The notes beneath the pieces were generated by a model. It did no database searches, was not told the origin of the DNA, and was given only the letters and a program-made list of their open reading frames with translations. 64,000 bases of DNA from Planctomycetota bacterium (GTDB taxonomy: Bacteria; Planctomycetota; UBA1135; UBA2386): contig JADLHO010000065.1 of assembly GCA_020848735.1 (NCBI GenBank), forward strand, positions 50,968 to 114,967, written 5' to 3'. The translations under genes were made by a program, and so were the position numbers. Positions 7,429-19,422 of the stretch are shown here, in pieces; the stretch's first letter is position 1; the number at the start of each line of letters is the position of its first letter.

Positions 7429-10187
7429 CCGCCGCCTCCGCGGTCCGCGGGGCCCGTCGGGTCCGGTCTGGTCGACGTGCGCTGCCGTTCGTCGAGGGTG
7501 CCGGCGCTGCGGTAGCCGCGCGCGTTCTCGAGGACCTGCGGCCGCAGCCACCCCACGAGCCCGCCGCCCGCGAGCGCGAGGCCCTGCAGCGCACCGAAGA
7601 GGTGCTCGGGCCGACCACGCAACGCCGCGGGGATCGCGCAGAGCGCGATGGGCACGCCGACCGCGATGCGCTTGAGGAAGCGGGCGAGCGGCGCGAACTT
7701 GCCGCGCTCGCTCGCGACGAGCCGCTCGTAGTTGCCGCCGCCGCGCCACGCACGCCGCAGGATCCATCCGAGCGTGCACTGCGCCGCGTTCGCGATCTCG
7801 CGCACCGCCGACGCCGGCGCGGCGCGGAAGCGACCGCCGGCCGCGGCGATGCGACGGAAGAGATCGGTGTCCTCACCGCCCGAGCGGCCGAAGCGCGCGT
7901 CGAAGCGGTAGCCGTACTCGAAGAACCACACGCCGTCGACGAGCGTGTTCGAGGTGCGCGTGCGCTCCCAGCCGAGGTCGAGGTTCTCGGGACCCGCGGG
8001 CTTCTCGTGGAAGCCGCCGCGACGCACCCAGCCCGGTGCCTCGGGCGGGAGGATCGACTCGACGCGGCCGAACGCCGCATCGGCGCGCCCGGCCTGCATC
8101 GCATCCCAGAGCCCGCGCAACCACCAGCGATCGGCGCGCTCGTCGTCGTCGATGAACGCGACGTACCGCGCGGGACCGAACTCGAGCGCGCGATTGCGCG
8201 CGAGGGCGATGCTGCGCTCCGGCTCGACCGCATACCGCACGACGAAGCGCGGCGCGGCCTCGGCCGCGAAGGTGAGGACGGCGGCCTCTGCGGTCCGTTC
8301 GACGTCGTTGTCGACGACGCGGACCTCGACGCTGCGCACCCCCGGGGGGAGCTCGACCTCGAGCAGGCTCGCGAGCGTGCCCTTGAGGAGCTGCGGACGG
8401 CGGTAGCTCGCGATGCAGATCGCGAGATCGGCGCCGCCCGGCTTGGGCACCATGGCGTGCTCGGGTCTCGGACGTTGCGTGCGCGTCGTCGTCATGCGGG
8501 TGGAGTCGGTATCGGCGCCGAGTTCGACGCGGTAGCGGCGGCGGAGCAACCAGTGCTTCGCGAGCTGCACCGCGAGGAGCGTGACGAAGATCGGGTTGGT
8601 CGTCGCGTAGCGGCGGAAGAGCCGACGCGGTTCGCAGAGCAGTCGGAAGAACCACTCCATCCCGATCGACTGCAGCCAGGCGGGCGCCTGGCGCACCGCT
8701 CCGGCGTGGAAGTCGAATGCGGCGCCGACGCCGAGCATGACGCCCGGCACGCGCCCGCTGTGGTCTGCCATCCAGCGCTCCTGCTTCGGGCACCCGAGCC
8801 CCACGAGGATGAGGTCGGGCTGCAGCGCCGCGAGCCGTTTGGTCGTCGCGTCGTCCTCCTCCGGCGAGAGCGTGCGGAACGGCGGCGAGATCGCGGCCGC
8901 GATCTCGAGCTCGGGGAAGCGCTTCTCGAGGTTCTCGACGAGCCGCTCGAGGCGGTCGGAGCGACCGCCGTAGAGCACGACGCGCCAGCCGCGCTGCTCG
9001 GCGCGGGCGAGCGCGTGGAGCATCGTCGTCGGCCCGTAGACCCGCGACGCGTTGCGGTGGCCGAGGAGCTTCTGCGCCCACACGATCGGCATCCCGTCGG
9101 CGACGCAGAGCCCTGCGCCGCGGAGCGCCTCCTTGTGCGAGGGCCCGCGCGCACCCTCGACGACGCTGTGCACCGGGCAGAACGCGACGTAGCGCGGCTT
9201 GCCGCCCTCGATCCACGCATCGATCCGATCGACCACCTCGTTCATCGCGAGATCGGCGATCGGGATGCCGAGCACCTCGGTGACGGTCGCGGCCCCGGCG
9301 CGCGGCTCCGGGCGTGGCGTTCCCCGCAGGACGCGCACGAACGAGCGCATCAGGAACACGAACGACATCAGCAGGACGACGAGGTCGTAGCCGAAGCACT
9401 TGCGGCGGATGTAGTGGAGCTCCGCCTCGAAGCGTTCGTGCCAATCCTCGACGAGGTCGGCGCCGACGCGATTGTCGACCACCGCGACCTGCGCGAGGCT
9501 CGTGAGGCCGGGCTTCACGCGGTTGCGCTCGACGAAGCCCTGGATCTGCGTGCGGAGGCGATCCTCGAGCGCGATCGGGATCGGCCGCGGTCCGACGACC
9601 TCCATCTCGCCGCGGACGACGTTCCAGAGCTGCGGCAGCTCGTCGATCTTGAGCTGTCGCAGGAGGCGACCGATGCGCGTGATCTGCGGGTCCTGCTTCG
9701 TCACACCGAGCGCCGTCTTCTGCTCGGCACCGACGCAGAGCGTCCGCACCTTGTAGATCGTGAACGGGCGCCCACCCTGGCCGCGGCGCGTCTGACGGAA
9801 GAAGAAGGGCCCGGGCGACGTGATCTTCACCGCGAGCCACACGAGCGGCACGAGCGGGAGGAGCAGTGCCGTCGCGACCACGGCGGCGAACCGCTGCGCC
9901 GCGCTCCAGAGGATCGGCGAGTGGATCGGCGAGAGGTCGCGCAACTCGGCGTCGGTGCGGCTTGTGGTCTCCTCGCGGCGCTGGTTGCGCGGCGCGGGAC
10001 CGGCGCGCATGAGCGCGGCGAGGCGCTCGCCGCTCGAACGCGCCTCGTCGCGCGGGTCGATCGCCGGTGAGCCGAGCGTCGCGTGCACGTCGACGCCGTG
10101 CGACATGAGGGTCTCCAGCGGCGTCCCGACGATGGTGCCCGCCGTCGCCGGATCGCTCGTCCACGGGTGCCGCTGTTCGCCGGTCAT
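7425..10187 (-). CDS. Three-domain fusion: polyprenyl-P sugar transferase, WecG/TagA/CpsF (GT26), GT2
   Basis: One uninterrupted 920-aa frame. Residues about 95-290 form a bacterial sugar transferase (WcaJ/PglC type): a membrane anchor at 98-122, then 'YKVRT', 'DELPQLWNV', 'VGPRPIP' and 'VKPGLTSLAQV'. Residues about 302-520 form a WecG/TagA/CpsF domain ('CVADGMPIVWAQKLLG', 'VYGPTTML', 'LVGLGCPKQERWM'). Residues about 585-800 form a GT2 domain ('ICIASYRRPQLLKGTLASLL', 'FIDDDE'), followed by hydrophobic segments. The first two modules would start and extend a lipid-linked repeat unit, and the third would add another sugar. An internal ATG at residue 565 begins the GT2 part in the same frame, so a separate product is possible, but no stop separates the domains. 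It is the first large gene of the minus-strand operon. Confidence 0.88.
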   Translation of the reverse strand: MTGEQRHPWTSDPATAGTIVGTPLETLMSHGVDVHATLGSPAIDPRDEARSSGERLAALMRAGPAPRNQRREETTSRTDAELRDLSPIHSPILWSAAQRFAAVVATALLLPLVPLVWLAVKITSPGPFFFRQTRRGQGGRPFTIYKVRTLCVGAEQKTALGVTKQDPQITRIGRLLRQLKIDELPQLWNVVRGEMEVVGPRPIPIALEDRLRTQIQGFVERNRVKPGLTSLAQVAVVDNRVGADLVEDWHERFEAELHYIRRKCFGYDLVVLLMSFVFLMRSFVRVLRGTPRPEPRAGAATVTEVLGIPIADLAMNEVVDRIDAWIEGGKPRYVAFCPVHSVVEGARGPSHKEALRGAGLCVADGMPIVWAQKLLGHRNASRVYGPTTMLHALARAEQRGWRVVLYGGRSDRLERLVENLEKRFPELEIAAAISPPFRTLSPEEDDATTKRLAALQPDLILVGLGCPKQERWMADHSGRVPGVMLGVGAAFDFHAGAVRQAPAWLQSIGMEWFFRLLCEPRRLFRRYATTNPIFVTLLAVQLAKHWLLRRRYRVELGADTDSTRMTTTRTQRPRPEHAMVPKPGGADLAICIASYRRPQLLKGTLASLLEVELPPGVRSVEVRVVDNDVERTAEAAVLTFAAEAAPRFVVRYAVEPERSIALARNRALEFGPARYVAFIDDDERADRWWLRGLWDAMQAGRADAAFGRVESILPPEAPGWVRRGGFHEKPAGPENLDLGWERTRTSNTLVDGVWFFEYGYRFDARFGRSGGEDTDLFRRIAAAGGRFRAAPASAVREIANAAQCTLGWILRRAWRGGGNYERLVASERGKFAPLARFLKRIAVGVPIALCAIPAALRGRPEHLFGALQGLALAGGGLVGWLRPQVLENARGYRSAGTLDERQRTSTRPDPTGPADRGGGG

Positions 10188-10212
10188 GGTGTGTCGGGGT
10201 GCGCGTTCGCCT

Positions 10213-10671
10213 TCAGCTGAGTTCCTGGCGGTCCATGCGACGGTTCCACATCCGCACGAGGTCCGCCATCGAGCGCATCACGCCGAGCAGGCCGCGGGTC
10301 TCGGGGGCTTCCGCGCGGCGTGAGAGGAAGGCGCGGATGCGGACGTCGAGCGCCTCGACGTCGCCCGGCACCGATTCGTCGACGAGCGCGCCCGCGCCCG
10401 CGTTGACGACCTCCTTGAGGGCCGCGCGATCGAGGCCATCGACGATGGCGAGGATCAACGCGGTGGGGGTCTCCGCGTGCAGCGTGCGCACCACGTCGAC
10501 TCCGAGCCGTCGGCAATCGACGAGGAACACGTCGAAGTCGTGCCCGTACGCGCTGGGCTCATCGGTGGTGACGACCACCATCCCGGGGAACGACGATCGC
10601 AGGCGCTCCGCGAGCGCACGGGCGCCCGTCGGTTCGTCGTGGACCACCAAGCTGCGGATCTCGTGGAGCAT
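10213..10671 (-). CDS. Degenerate response-regulator receiver domain protein
   Basis: A 152-aa protein that follows the receiver (CheY) fold: 'SLVVHDEPTGARAL' at the acidic pocket (His11-Asp12-Glu13 where Asp-Asp/Glu is usual), 'DVFLVDC' with a phospho-acceptor-like Asp52, and 'GALVDESVP' where the invariant Lys would be. The conserved Lys is therefore missing, and it may not be phosphorylated normally. There is no output domain, only a short helical tail. It ends 25 nt before the 920-aa transferase and is probably the first gene of that operon, divergent from the Wza-like gene. A regulatory role in polysaccharide synthesis is inferred from position alone. Confidence 0.6.
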   Translation of the reverse strand: MLHEIRSLVVHDEPTGARALAERLRSSFPGMVVVTTDEPSAYGHDFDVFLVDCRRLGVDVVRTLHAETPTALILAIVDGLDRAALKEVVNAGAGALVDESVPGDVEALDVRIRAFLSRRAEAPETRGLLGVMRSMADLVRMWNRRMDRQELS

Positions 10672-11033
10672 GTTCCGAGTGCGGCGCGCGGTCGGCCGAT
10701 CGTCGGGTCGATCGGCTGGCCCCCCGCATCGCCGAGAGCCGCGGACGGTCGCTGCGATCGCATCGACGACAGCGCATCGGGTCTTCGCTCGATGGTCCGC
10801 GAGACCACGGGGAATCCACCCGAGGGGCCGCTCGGCCGCCCCTCGGGCCCCTCGGCCCGAGAATCGTCGCGGAACGCGACGATCCGCGAGGTCGAGGGCC
10901 CCAGGCAACCGAGCGGCCGGGGCCGGCTGTGGCGGAGCGCAGCGAAGCCGCTGCGATCGGCAGGTTGCGGCCCCGTCCGCGATTCGAAGGCGCTCTCAAC
11001 TCCGGTCGGGTGATCGCCCGATGACACCGAACG
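10672..11033. promoter_or_regulatory. 362-bp divergent intergenic region with hairpins between the two polysaccharide operons
   Basis: No convincing gene is present. Inverted repeats are at 10695-10716 (8-bp stem), 10821-10845 (7-bp stem), 10842-10861 (8-bp stem, loop CCTC), 10863-10883 (9-bp perfect stem, loop GAA) and 10939-10954 (6-bp stem, loop AAGC). The 10821-10845 and 10842-10861 hairpins share bases 10842-10845, so they cannot form together. Such alternative structures resemble an attenuator or protein-binding leader for the Wza-like gene. Promoters for both operons should lie here, but none can be assigned. Confidence 0.45.
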
Positions 11034-14979
<3,946 letters not shown>

Positions 14980-15019
14980 GCCTCGTCACGGACTCCGCCC
15001 GAGCCGAGGCCCCGCCACC

Positions 15020-16282
15020 GTGAGGATCCTCCTCGTCCATTGCGCCTACCTCGAACGCGGCGGGGAGGACTCCGTCTTCGAGGCCGAACGTGAGCTGTTG
15101 CGCGCGCAGGGCCACGAGGTGGTCGAGCATCGCGTGACCAACGAGCGTGTGCGCGAGATGGGGCGCCTGAAGCTCGCGGCGCGGGCGATGTTCGGCGTGG
15201 GTGCGCGCCGCTCGCGCGCCAGGATCGTGCGCGACAACGGCATCGAGGTCGCGCACTTCCACAACACGCAGCCGCTCGTCTCGCCGGCGGCGTTCGCGGT
15301 CGCGAGGCGTGCGGGCGCGGCGGTCGTGCACTCGCTGCACAACTACCGGCTCGCCTGCCCGTCGGCGACCCTGTTCCGCGACGGCGGGGTGTGCACCGAG
15401 TGCGTCGGCCGCCGCTTCGCGCTCCCGGCGATCCGCCACGCGTGCTACCGCGGCAGCCGCGCGGCGTCCGCGGTCGTCGCGACGACGACCGCCGTCCATC
15501 GTGTGCTGGGCACCTGGCGCAACGATGTCGATGCGTACATCGCTCTCACGGGCTTCCAGCGCGACCTGCTCGTGCGCGCCGGGTTGCCGCGCGAGCGCGT
15601 GGCGCTCGTCCCCAACTTCCTCGCGCGTGATCCCGGCGCCGCGGTGGGCGGCGCGCGGAGCAGCGTGCTCTTCGTCGGCCGTCTCGCGGAGGAGAAGGGC
15701 GTGCGTGTCCTGCTCGCGGCGGCTCGCCAGCTGCCCGCGGGCCTGTGCGTCCGCTTCGTGGGGACCGGCCCGCTGGGCGGCGAGGTCGCGAGCGCCGCGG
15801 CCACGGATCCGCGCGTCGTGGCCGTGGGGGTGAAGAACCCCGCGGGCGTGCTCGAGGAGATGCGGCGTGCAGCGGTCCTGGTGGTGCCGTCGCTGTGGTT
15901 CGAGGGCATGCCGATGACGGTCGTCGAGGCGTTCGCGAGCGGCCTGCCGGTGATCGCGAGCCGCATCGGCGGGCTCGAGAGCCTGGTCACGCCGGGGCGC
16001 GACGGCGCGCTCGCGACGCCGAACGACGCCGCGGAGCTCGCGCGCGTCATCACGACGACGGTGAGCGACCGTCGCCGGCTGCTCGAACTGTCGTCGGGTG
16101 CCCGGGAGACCTTCGCGCGCCGGTTCACGGCGGCGGCTCATCACGAGGCCCTGCGGTGCGTGTATGCGGCGGCCATCGCGTCGCGTCGCGACGGTTCGCC
16201 ACTCGGATTGCCGCCGCACCTGCTCGAGGACGCGTCGGTCGCCCCGGCCCCGCGTGTGGACGCGCCCTCGACCTCGCGTTGA
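15020..16282 (+). CDS. GT4-family glycosyltransferase
   Basis: A 420-aa GT-B enzyme with a GTG start. 'MRILLVHCAYLERGGEDSVF' opens it. 'LHNYRLACPSATLFRDG' with a Cys cluster (C-x2-C in 'CTECVG', then 'HACYRGS') is a typical insert of a GT4 subfamily found in polysaccharide loci. The donor domain has 'VLFVGRLAEEKGV' and 'VVPSLWFEGMPMTVVEAFAS'. It probably builds part of the polysaccharide repeat unit. It is 40 nt downstream of gmd and likely co-transcribed with it. Confidence 0.9.
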   Translation: MRILLVHCAYLERGGEDSVFEAERELLRAQGHEVVEHRVTNERVREMGRLKLAARAMFGVGARRSRARIVRDNGIEVAHFHNTQPLVSPAAFAVARRAGAAVVHSLHNYRLACPSATLFRDGGVCTECVGRRFALPAIRHACYRGSRAASAVVATTTAVHRVLGTWRNDVDAYIALTGFQRDLLVRAGLPRERVALVPNFLARDPGAAVGGARSSVLFVGRLAEEKGVRVLLAAARQLPAGLCVRFVGTGPLGGEVASAAATDPRVVAVGVKNPAGVLEEMRRAAVLVVPSLWFEGMPMTVVEAFASGLPVIASRIGGLESLVTPGRDGALATPNDAAELARVITTTVSDRRRLLELSSGARETFARRFTAAAHHEALRCVYAAAIASRRDGSPLGLPPHLLEDASVAPAPRVDAPSTSR

Positions 16283-16306
16283 CGGGGCTCGCGGCGGGGT
16301 CGCGGG

Positions 16307-16312
16307 TAGCAT
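16307..16312 (+). promoter_or_regulatory. TAGCAT, -10-like hexamer 9 nt before the start codon
   Basis: TAGCAT ends 9 nt before the ATG at 16322. A TTGACG occurs at 16279-16284, but the 22-nt spacing is longer than usual for a -35/-10 pair. There is no Shine-Dalgarno. It belongs to the leaderless-type set in this window. Confidence 0.4.
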
Positions 16313-16321
16313 GCGCCGCGC

Positions 16322-17017
16322 ATGGGCATGCCGTCTCCCGTCCACTGCCGGCGCGTCGCGTGGGATGCGATGGAGGACTGCCTCGATCGCCTCGAGACCG
16401 GCGGCGGGTTGCTCGCCGGCGCGCTCGCGATCGCCGCGCACGCCGACCCGTCCGTGTCGCCGCAGCGCGTGGAGTCCGAGCTGGCGGGCATCACCGCGCG
16501 CATCGCGGATCGGCTCGTCGGCGACGACCCGCGGGCGATCCTGGCGCACGCGCACGCGGTGCTCTTCGACGAGCTCGGCTTCGCGGGTGACGTCGAGGAG
16601 TACTACGACCCGCGGAACAGCTTCGTGCAACGCGTGCTGGAGCGGCGTCGTGGGCTGCCGATCACGCTGACCCTGATCTACAAGCTCGTGCTCGAGGCCC
16701 TCGGCCTGCGCGTCGCCGGCGTGAACACCCCCGGCCACTTCGTCGCCCGCGTCGAGGCGGCGTCCGGCGTGCGTCCGATGCTCGTCGACCCCTTCGCCCA
16801 GGGGCGTGTGCTCAGCGCCGCGGAACTCGTCGCGCGGGTGCGCGCGATCGCGGGCGGGACCTTCGCGGTCGATCCGGAGCGGTTGCCGATCGCGACGCAT
16901 CGCGAGTGGTTGCTGCGCATGCTCCGCAACCTGATCGGGATCCACCACGCGCGCAACGAGGAGATCGAGCGCGCGGCGATGGAGGAGCTCTCGCGGCTCG
17001 TGCGCGGCGCGCCGTGA
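16322..17017 (+). CDS. SirB1/YchA-like transglutaminase-fold protein
   Basis: A 231-aa cytoplasmic protein. The block 'ELGFAGDVEEYYDPRNSF', then 'VLERRRGLPITLTLIY' and 'VNTPGHFVARVE' is characteristic of the SirB1/YchA family, which has a transglutaminase-like fold followed by helical repeats. The classical transglutaminase Cys is not obvious (Ile-Thr at that point), so enzymatic activity is doubtful. Function in this family is poorly known. An ATG two codons later (16328) is an alternative start. Confidence 0.7.
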   Translation: MGMPSPVHCRRVAWDAMEDCLDRLETGGGLLAGALAIAAHADPSVSPQRVESELAGITARIADRLVGDDPRAILAHAHAVLFDELGFAGDVEEYYDPRNSFVQRVLERRRGLPITLTLIYKLVLEALGLRVAGVNTPGHFVARVEAASGVRPMLVDPFAQGRVLSAAELVARVRAIAGGTFAVDPERLPIATHREWLLRMLRNLIGIHHARNEEIERAAMEELSRLVRGAP

Positions 17018-17040
17018 TCGGCGACCGCCGTCGGCCGCCC

Positions 17041-17066
17041 TCAGAACTCGAACTCAGAACTCGAAC
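17041..17066. repeat. 13-bp tandem duplication at a gene end
   Basis: TCAGAACTCGAAC occurs twice in direct tandem (17041-17053 and 17054-17066). The second copy holds the stop codon and last codons of the minus-strand lipoprotein gene, and the first copy repeats them just downstream, including a second stop. It looks like a recent slippage or duplication event with no effect on the protein. Confidence 0.85.
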
Positions 17067-17881
17067 TCGATGCCGAGCACGATCGCCGTGACGGAGAACT
17101 CGCTGTCGAAGCGGAGACCGTCGGTCGTGCCGCTCGCGTCGAGTTCCGACCAGCGGTAGCCGGCGAGCACCGTGACGTCCTGATCGGGGACGCGGTAGCG
17201 CCCCATCACCTCGACGTCCTGCGCCCAGCCGTCGAAGTTCCCGCCGAACGAGAGGTCCGGGTTGACGAGCCAGTCGACGTCGAGCGACGCCTCGCGCCAC
17301 GCGACGCGGCCGCGCAGCCCGAGCCACGCCGCGCCGCGGTCCTCGAGGTGGAAGCTCTGCTGCAGGCCGCCGCCGCTCTGTGTCGCGGCGAAGCTGCCGT
17401 CGCGCCACGTCAGCGCCGCGCCGGCGGCGAGGCGCAGCTCGACGTCGTCCTCGGCGTCGGGCTCGCGATGGCGGCCGGCGATCTCGCCGAAGTCGGCGAT
17501 GCGCCAGGCGTCCATCTCGAAGCGCGCGTCCACGTCGTCGCCCGCGATGAGACGCCCGAAGTCCGCGACGAGCGTGCCGCGGTCGGCATCCTCGAGCTCG
17601 ATCTTGCGGTACTCGCCCTCGACGCCGGAGAAGCCGTCACCCGCCCTGATGACGAGCCCCCAGTCCTCGTCGTCGCTCTCCTGGCCGAAGGCGCCGACGG
17701 ATTGCGTGGGGTTGTCGACCGGGGTCGTGCCCTGCAGCGACTGCATCGCGGCGCCGCCGCCGAGCCGATCGAGGTAGAGCCGCGGCGAGAGCGTGACCCG
17801 CGGGCTGTCGAGCCCAGGCATCCCGGTGCACGACAGCGCCGCGAAGGGGAGCAGGAGCGGAACGAGGACGGAGGCTCGCAT
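17054..17881 (-). CDS. Putative outer-membrane lipoprotein with beta-barrel-like C-terminus
   Basis: A 275-aa protein with an export signal (residues 1-18) ending in a lipobox-like 'AALSC'. The rest alternates polar and hydrophobic residues with many Trp/Tyr/Phe: 'YRKIELEDADRG', 'WLGLRGRVAWREASLDVDWL', 'VTVLAGYRWSELDASG', ending in 'ATVLGIEFEF'-like beta strands with a terminal Phe, as in outer-membrane barrels. No specific family is recognised. A 13-bp duplication lies at its 3' end. Confidence 0.6.
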   Translation of the reverse strand: MRASVLVPLLLPFAALSCTGMPGLDSPRVTLSPRLYLDRLGGGAAMQSLQGTTPVDNPTQSVGAFGQESDDEDWGLVIRAGDGFSGVEGEYRKIELEDADRGTLVADFGRLIAGDDVDARFEMDAWRIADFGEIAGRHREPDAEDDVELRLAAGAALTWRDGSFAATQSGGGLQQSFHLEDRGAAWLGLRGRVAWREASLDVDWLVNPDLSFGGNFDGWAQDVEVMGRYRVPDQDVTVLAGYRWSELDASGTTDGLRFDSEFSVTAIVLGIEFEF

Positions 17882-17974
17882 GCGTGGGTCTGCTCGCGCG
17901 GAGGTTGCGGCGACGCGGCCGCAGCGGGCGACCGCGGGGAGCGGCGCAGGATACGGATCGATGCGAGGGGTGGC

Positions 17975-17980
17975 TATCGT
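17975..17980 (+). promoter_or_regulatory. TATCGT, -10-like hexamer 9 nt before the start codon
   Basis: TATCGT ends 9 nt before the ATG at 17990, and there is no Shine-Dalgarno in the gap. It fits the TANNNT leaderless pattern seen at other starts in this window. Confidence 0.4.
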
Positions 17981-17989
17981 CTCGTCCCG

Positions 17990-18700
17990 ATGAGCAAGTC
18001 GAGTCTCGAGCCCTTCCTGCAGCGCGACTTCCTGGCCTTCGATCGGCATCGCCAGGACGATCCGGAATACAACGCGCTGCGGCTCTCGATCCGCCGCAAG
18101 CTGAAGGCCATCGCCGACGAGGTGAAGAAGCGCGGCAAGGAGCTCGGCTACGAGCTCGCGAGCCAGGGCGGCATCCACCATCCGCATTCCTACAACGCCT
18201 TCCGCGTGCGCGAGCAACGCGCCTACCTCTGTCGCTCGGACAAGGAACGCAAGAAGCTGGCCGCCTTCTTCGGCGAGGCGCTCGGCAAGGACGCCGAGAC
18301 GCACTACATCCAGACGGTGCTCGAGGTCAGCCTCGACGGCCAGGTGATCGAGGCCGCCCTCCGCATCCACCCGCAGGCCTGGTGGGACGGCGAGAACCTC
18401 CGCAAGAAACTCGGCACCCCCGCCGGCATGACCGAGTGGTGCCAGATGCTCAAGGCGCTGCCGCCGGGTTACGCGCTCCGCATCCACGACTGGAAGAAGT
18501 CGTATTGGGCGAACGTCGCCACGCCGCGCGAGATGCAGGAGATGGCGAGCGCCTACACGCCCGGCAATCACTGGCTGCACCTCGTCCGCGAGCTGCCCGC
18601 CGAGGACGCCATCGGGATGGAGCTGCAGGCCCCGGAGTGGGCGGTGACCTCGCTGCTCGCGCTGCTGCCGCTCTATCGCTTCACGCTGTGGGCGCCGTGA
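17990..18700 (+). CDS. Uncharacterised cytoplasmic protein, DUF2461-like features
   Basis: A 236-aa soluble protein without a signal peptide. It opens with 'LEPFLQRDFLAFDRHRQDD' and a strongly basic helix ('IRRKLKAIADEVKKRGKEL'), then has 'HPHSYNAFRVREQRAYLCR' and 'RIHPQAWWDGENLRKKL', ending with short hydrophobic segments ('LLALLPLYRFTLWAP'). I do not recognise a family with confidence; the layout is loosely like DUF2461. The ATG at 17990 is supported by the -10-like box. Its 3' end overlaps the convergent sigma factor gene by 20 nt. Confidence 0.7.
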   Translation: MSKSSLEPFLQRDFLAFDRHRQDDPEYNALRLSIRRKLKAIADEVKKRGKELGYELASQGGIHHPHSYNAFRVREQRAYLCRSDKERKKLAAFFGEALGKDAETHYIQTVLEVSLDGQVIEAALRIHPQAWWDGENLRKKLGTPAGMTEWCQMLKALPPGYALRIHDWKKSYWANVATPREMQEMASAYTPGNHWLHLVRELPAEDAIGMELQAPEWAVTSLLALLPLYRFTLWAP

Positions 18701-19316
18701 GGGGTGGGGCGTCGTTGCCTCCCCGCAGGTCCGCGAGTCGGACGCCGAGCTGAACGAGTGCGCGTGCGAGGAGCTGGCGCACGGCGGGTTCCGACCGCCC
18801 CATGCGCCGCGCGACATCGGCGTGCGGCAGCTCGAGGATGCGCGCCAGCGCGATGACGTCGCGGTGATCGTCGCTGAGGAGCGCGAGCGCCCGTTCGAGG
18901 CGCTGGATGTCCTCGCGCAAGGCGGCGTCGCGACTGGGGCTCAGGACGCGGGGATCCGCCCATGCCGTCTCGTCGCCGCCGGCGTTGGAGCCGGGTTCCA
19001 CCCCTTGCCGCGGAGCCTCCTGCGGGGGCCGGCGCTTCTGCGCGTCCGCGGCGCGCTGGCGATCCACGAGCTTGCGGATCGCCAGGGCGGTGAGCCAACG
19101 TCGGAACTCGGCGTCACCGCCGACGGGGATTGCCGCGGCCTCGAGCGCCTCGCGGCAGACGGATTGCACGAGATCGTCGGCGGTCTCGCGATCGAGCAGT
19201 CGTCGGCTGGCACGCCTGCCGATCAAAGCGTGGAGCTGGGGCAGTGCCTCGAGCAGGCGCTCGGAGACGATTCGTTCGCGGCTCGGATCTTCGTCTTCGG
19301 CCATCGGGTCCGGCAT
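18681..19316 (-). CDS. ECF-type RNA polymerase sigma factor
   Basis: A 211-aa sigma-70-like factor. Region 2 is at about residues 20-90 ('DRETADDLVQSVCREALEA', 'FRRWLTALAIRKLVDRQRAAD'), followed by a long Pro/Gly-rich linker and region 4 near 140-195 ('LSDDHRDVIALARILELPHADVARRMGRSEPAVRQLLARAL', a helix-turn-helix that would read -35 DNA). It is divergent from the Ser/Thr kinase gene; such sigma factor/kinase pairs are common in Planctomycetota, with the kinase thought to control the sigma factor. Start: ATG at 19316, with another ATG at 19304; an upstream TTG frame is less likely. Confidence 0.85.
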   Translation of the reverse strand: MPDPMAEDEDPSRERIVSERLLEALPQLHALIGRRASRRLLDRETADDLVQSVCREALEAAAIPVGGDAEFRRWLTALAIRKLVDRQRAADAQKRRPPQEAPRQGVEPGSNAGGDETAWADPRVLSPSRDAALREDIQRLERALALLSDDHRDVIALARILELPHADVARRMGRSEPAVRQLLARALVQLGVRLADLRGGNDAPPLTAPTA

Positions 19317-19409
19317 CCGAGGACGGCTGGTCGGGGTCGCCTCGGCGCGCGGCAGATGATTCAGGTTGCCGTGGCTTCGTGTCAAACCGCGTCACGGCGA
19401 TGCCGGATC

Positions 19410-19415
19410 TACGAT
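19410..19415 (+). promoter_or_regulatory. TACGAT, -10-like hexamer 7 nt before the start codon
   Basis: TACGAT ends 7 nt before the kinase ATG at 19423. No clear -35 element is seen. It fits the leaderless-type pattern. Confidence 0.45.
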
Positions 19416-19422
19416 CCAGGGG

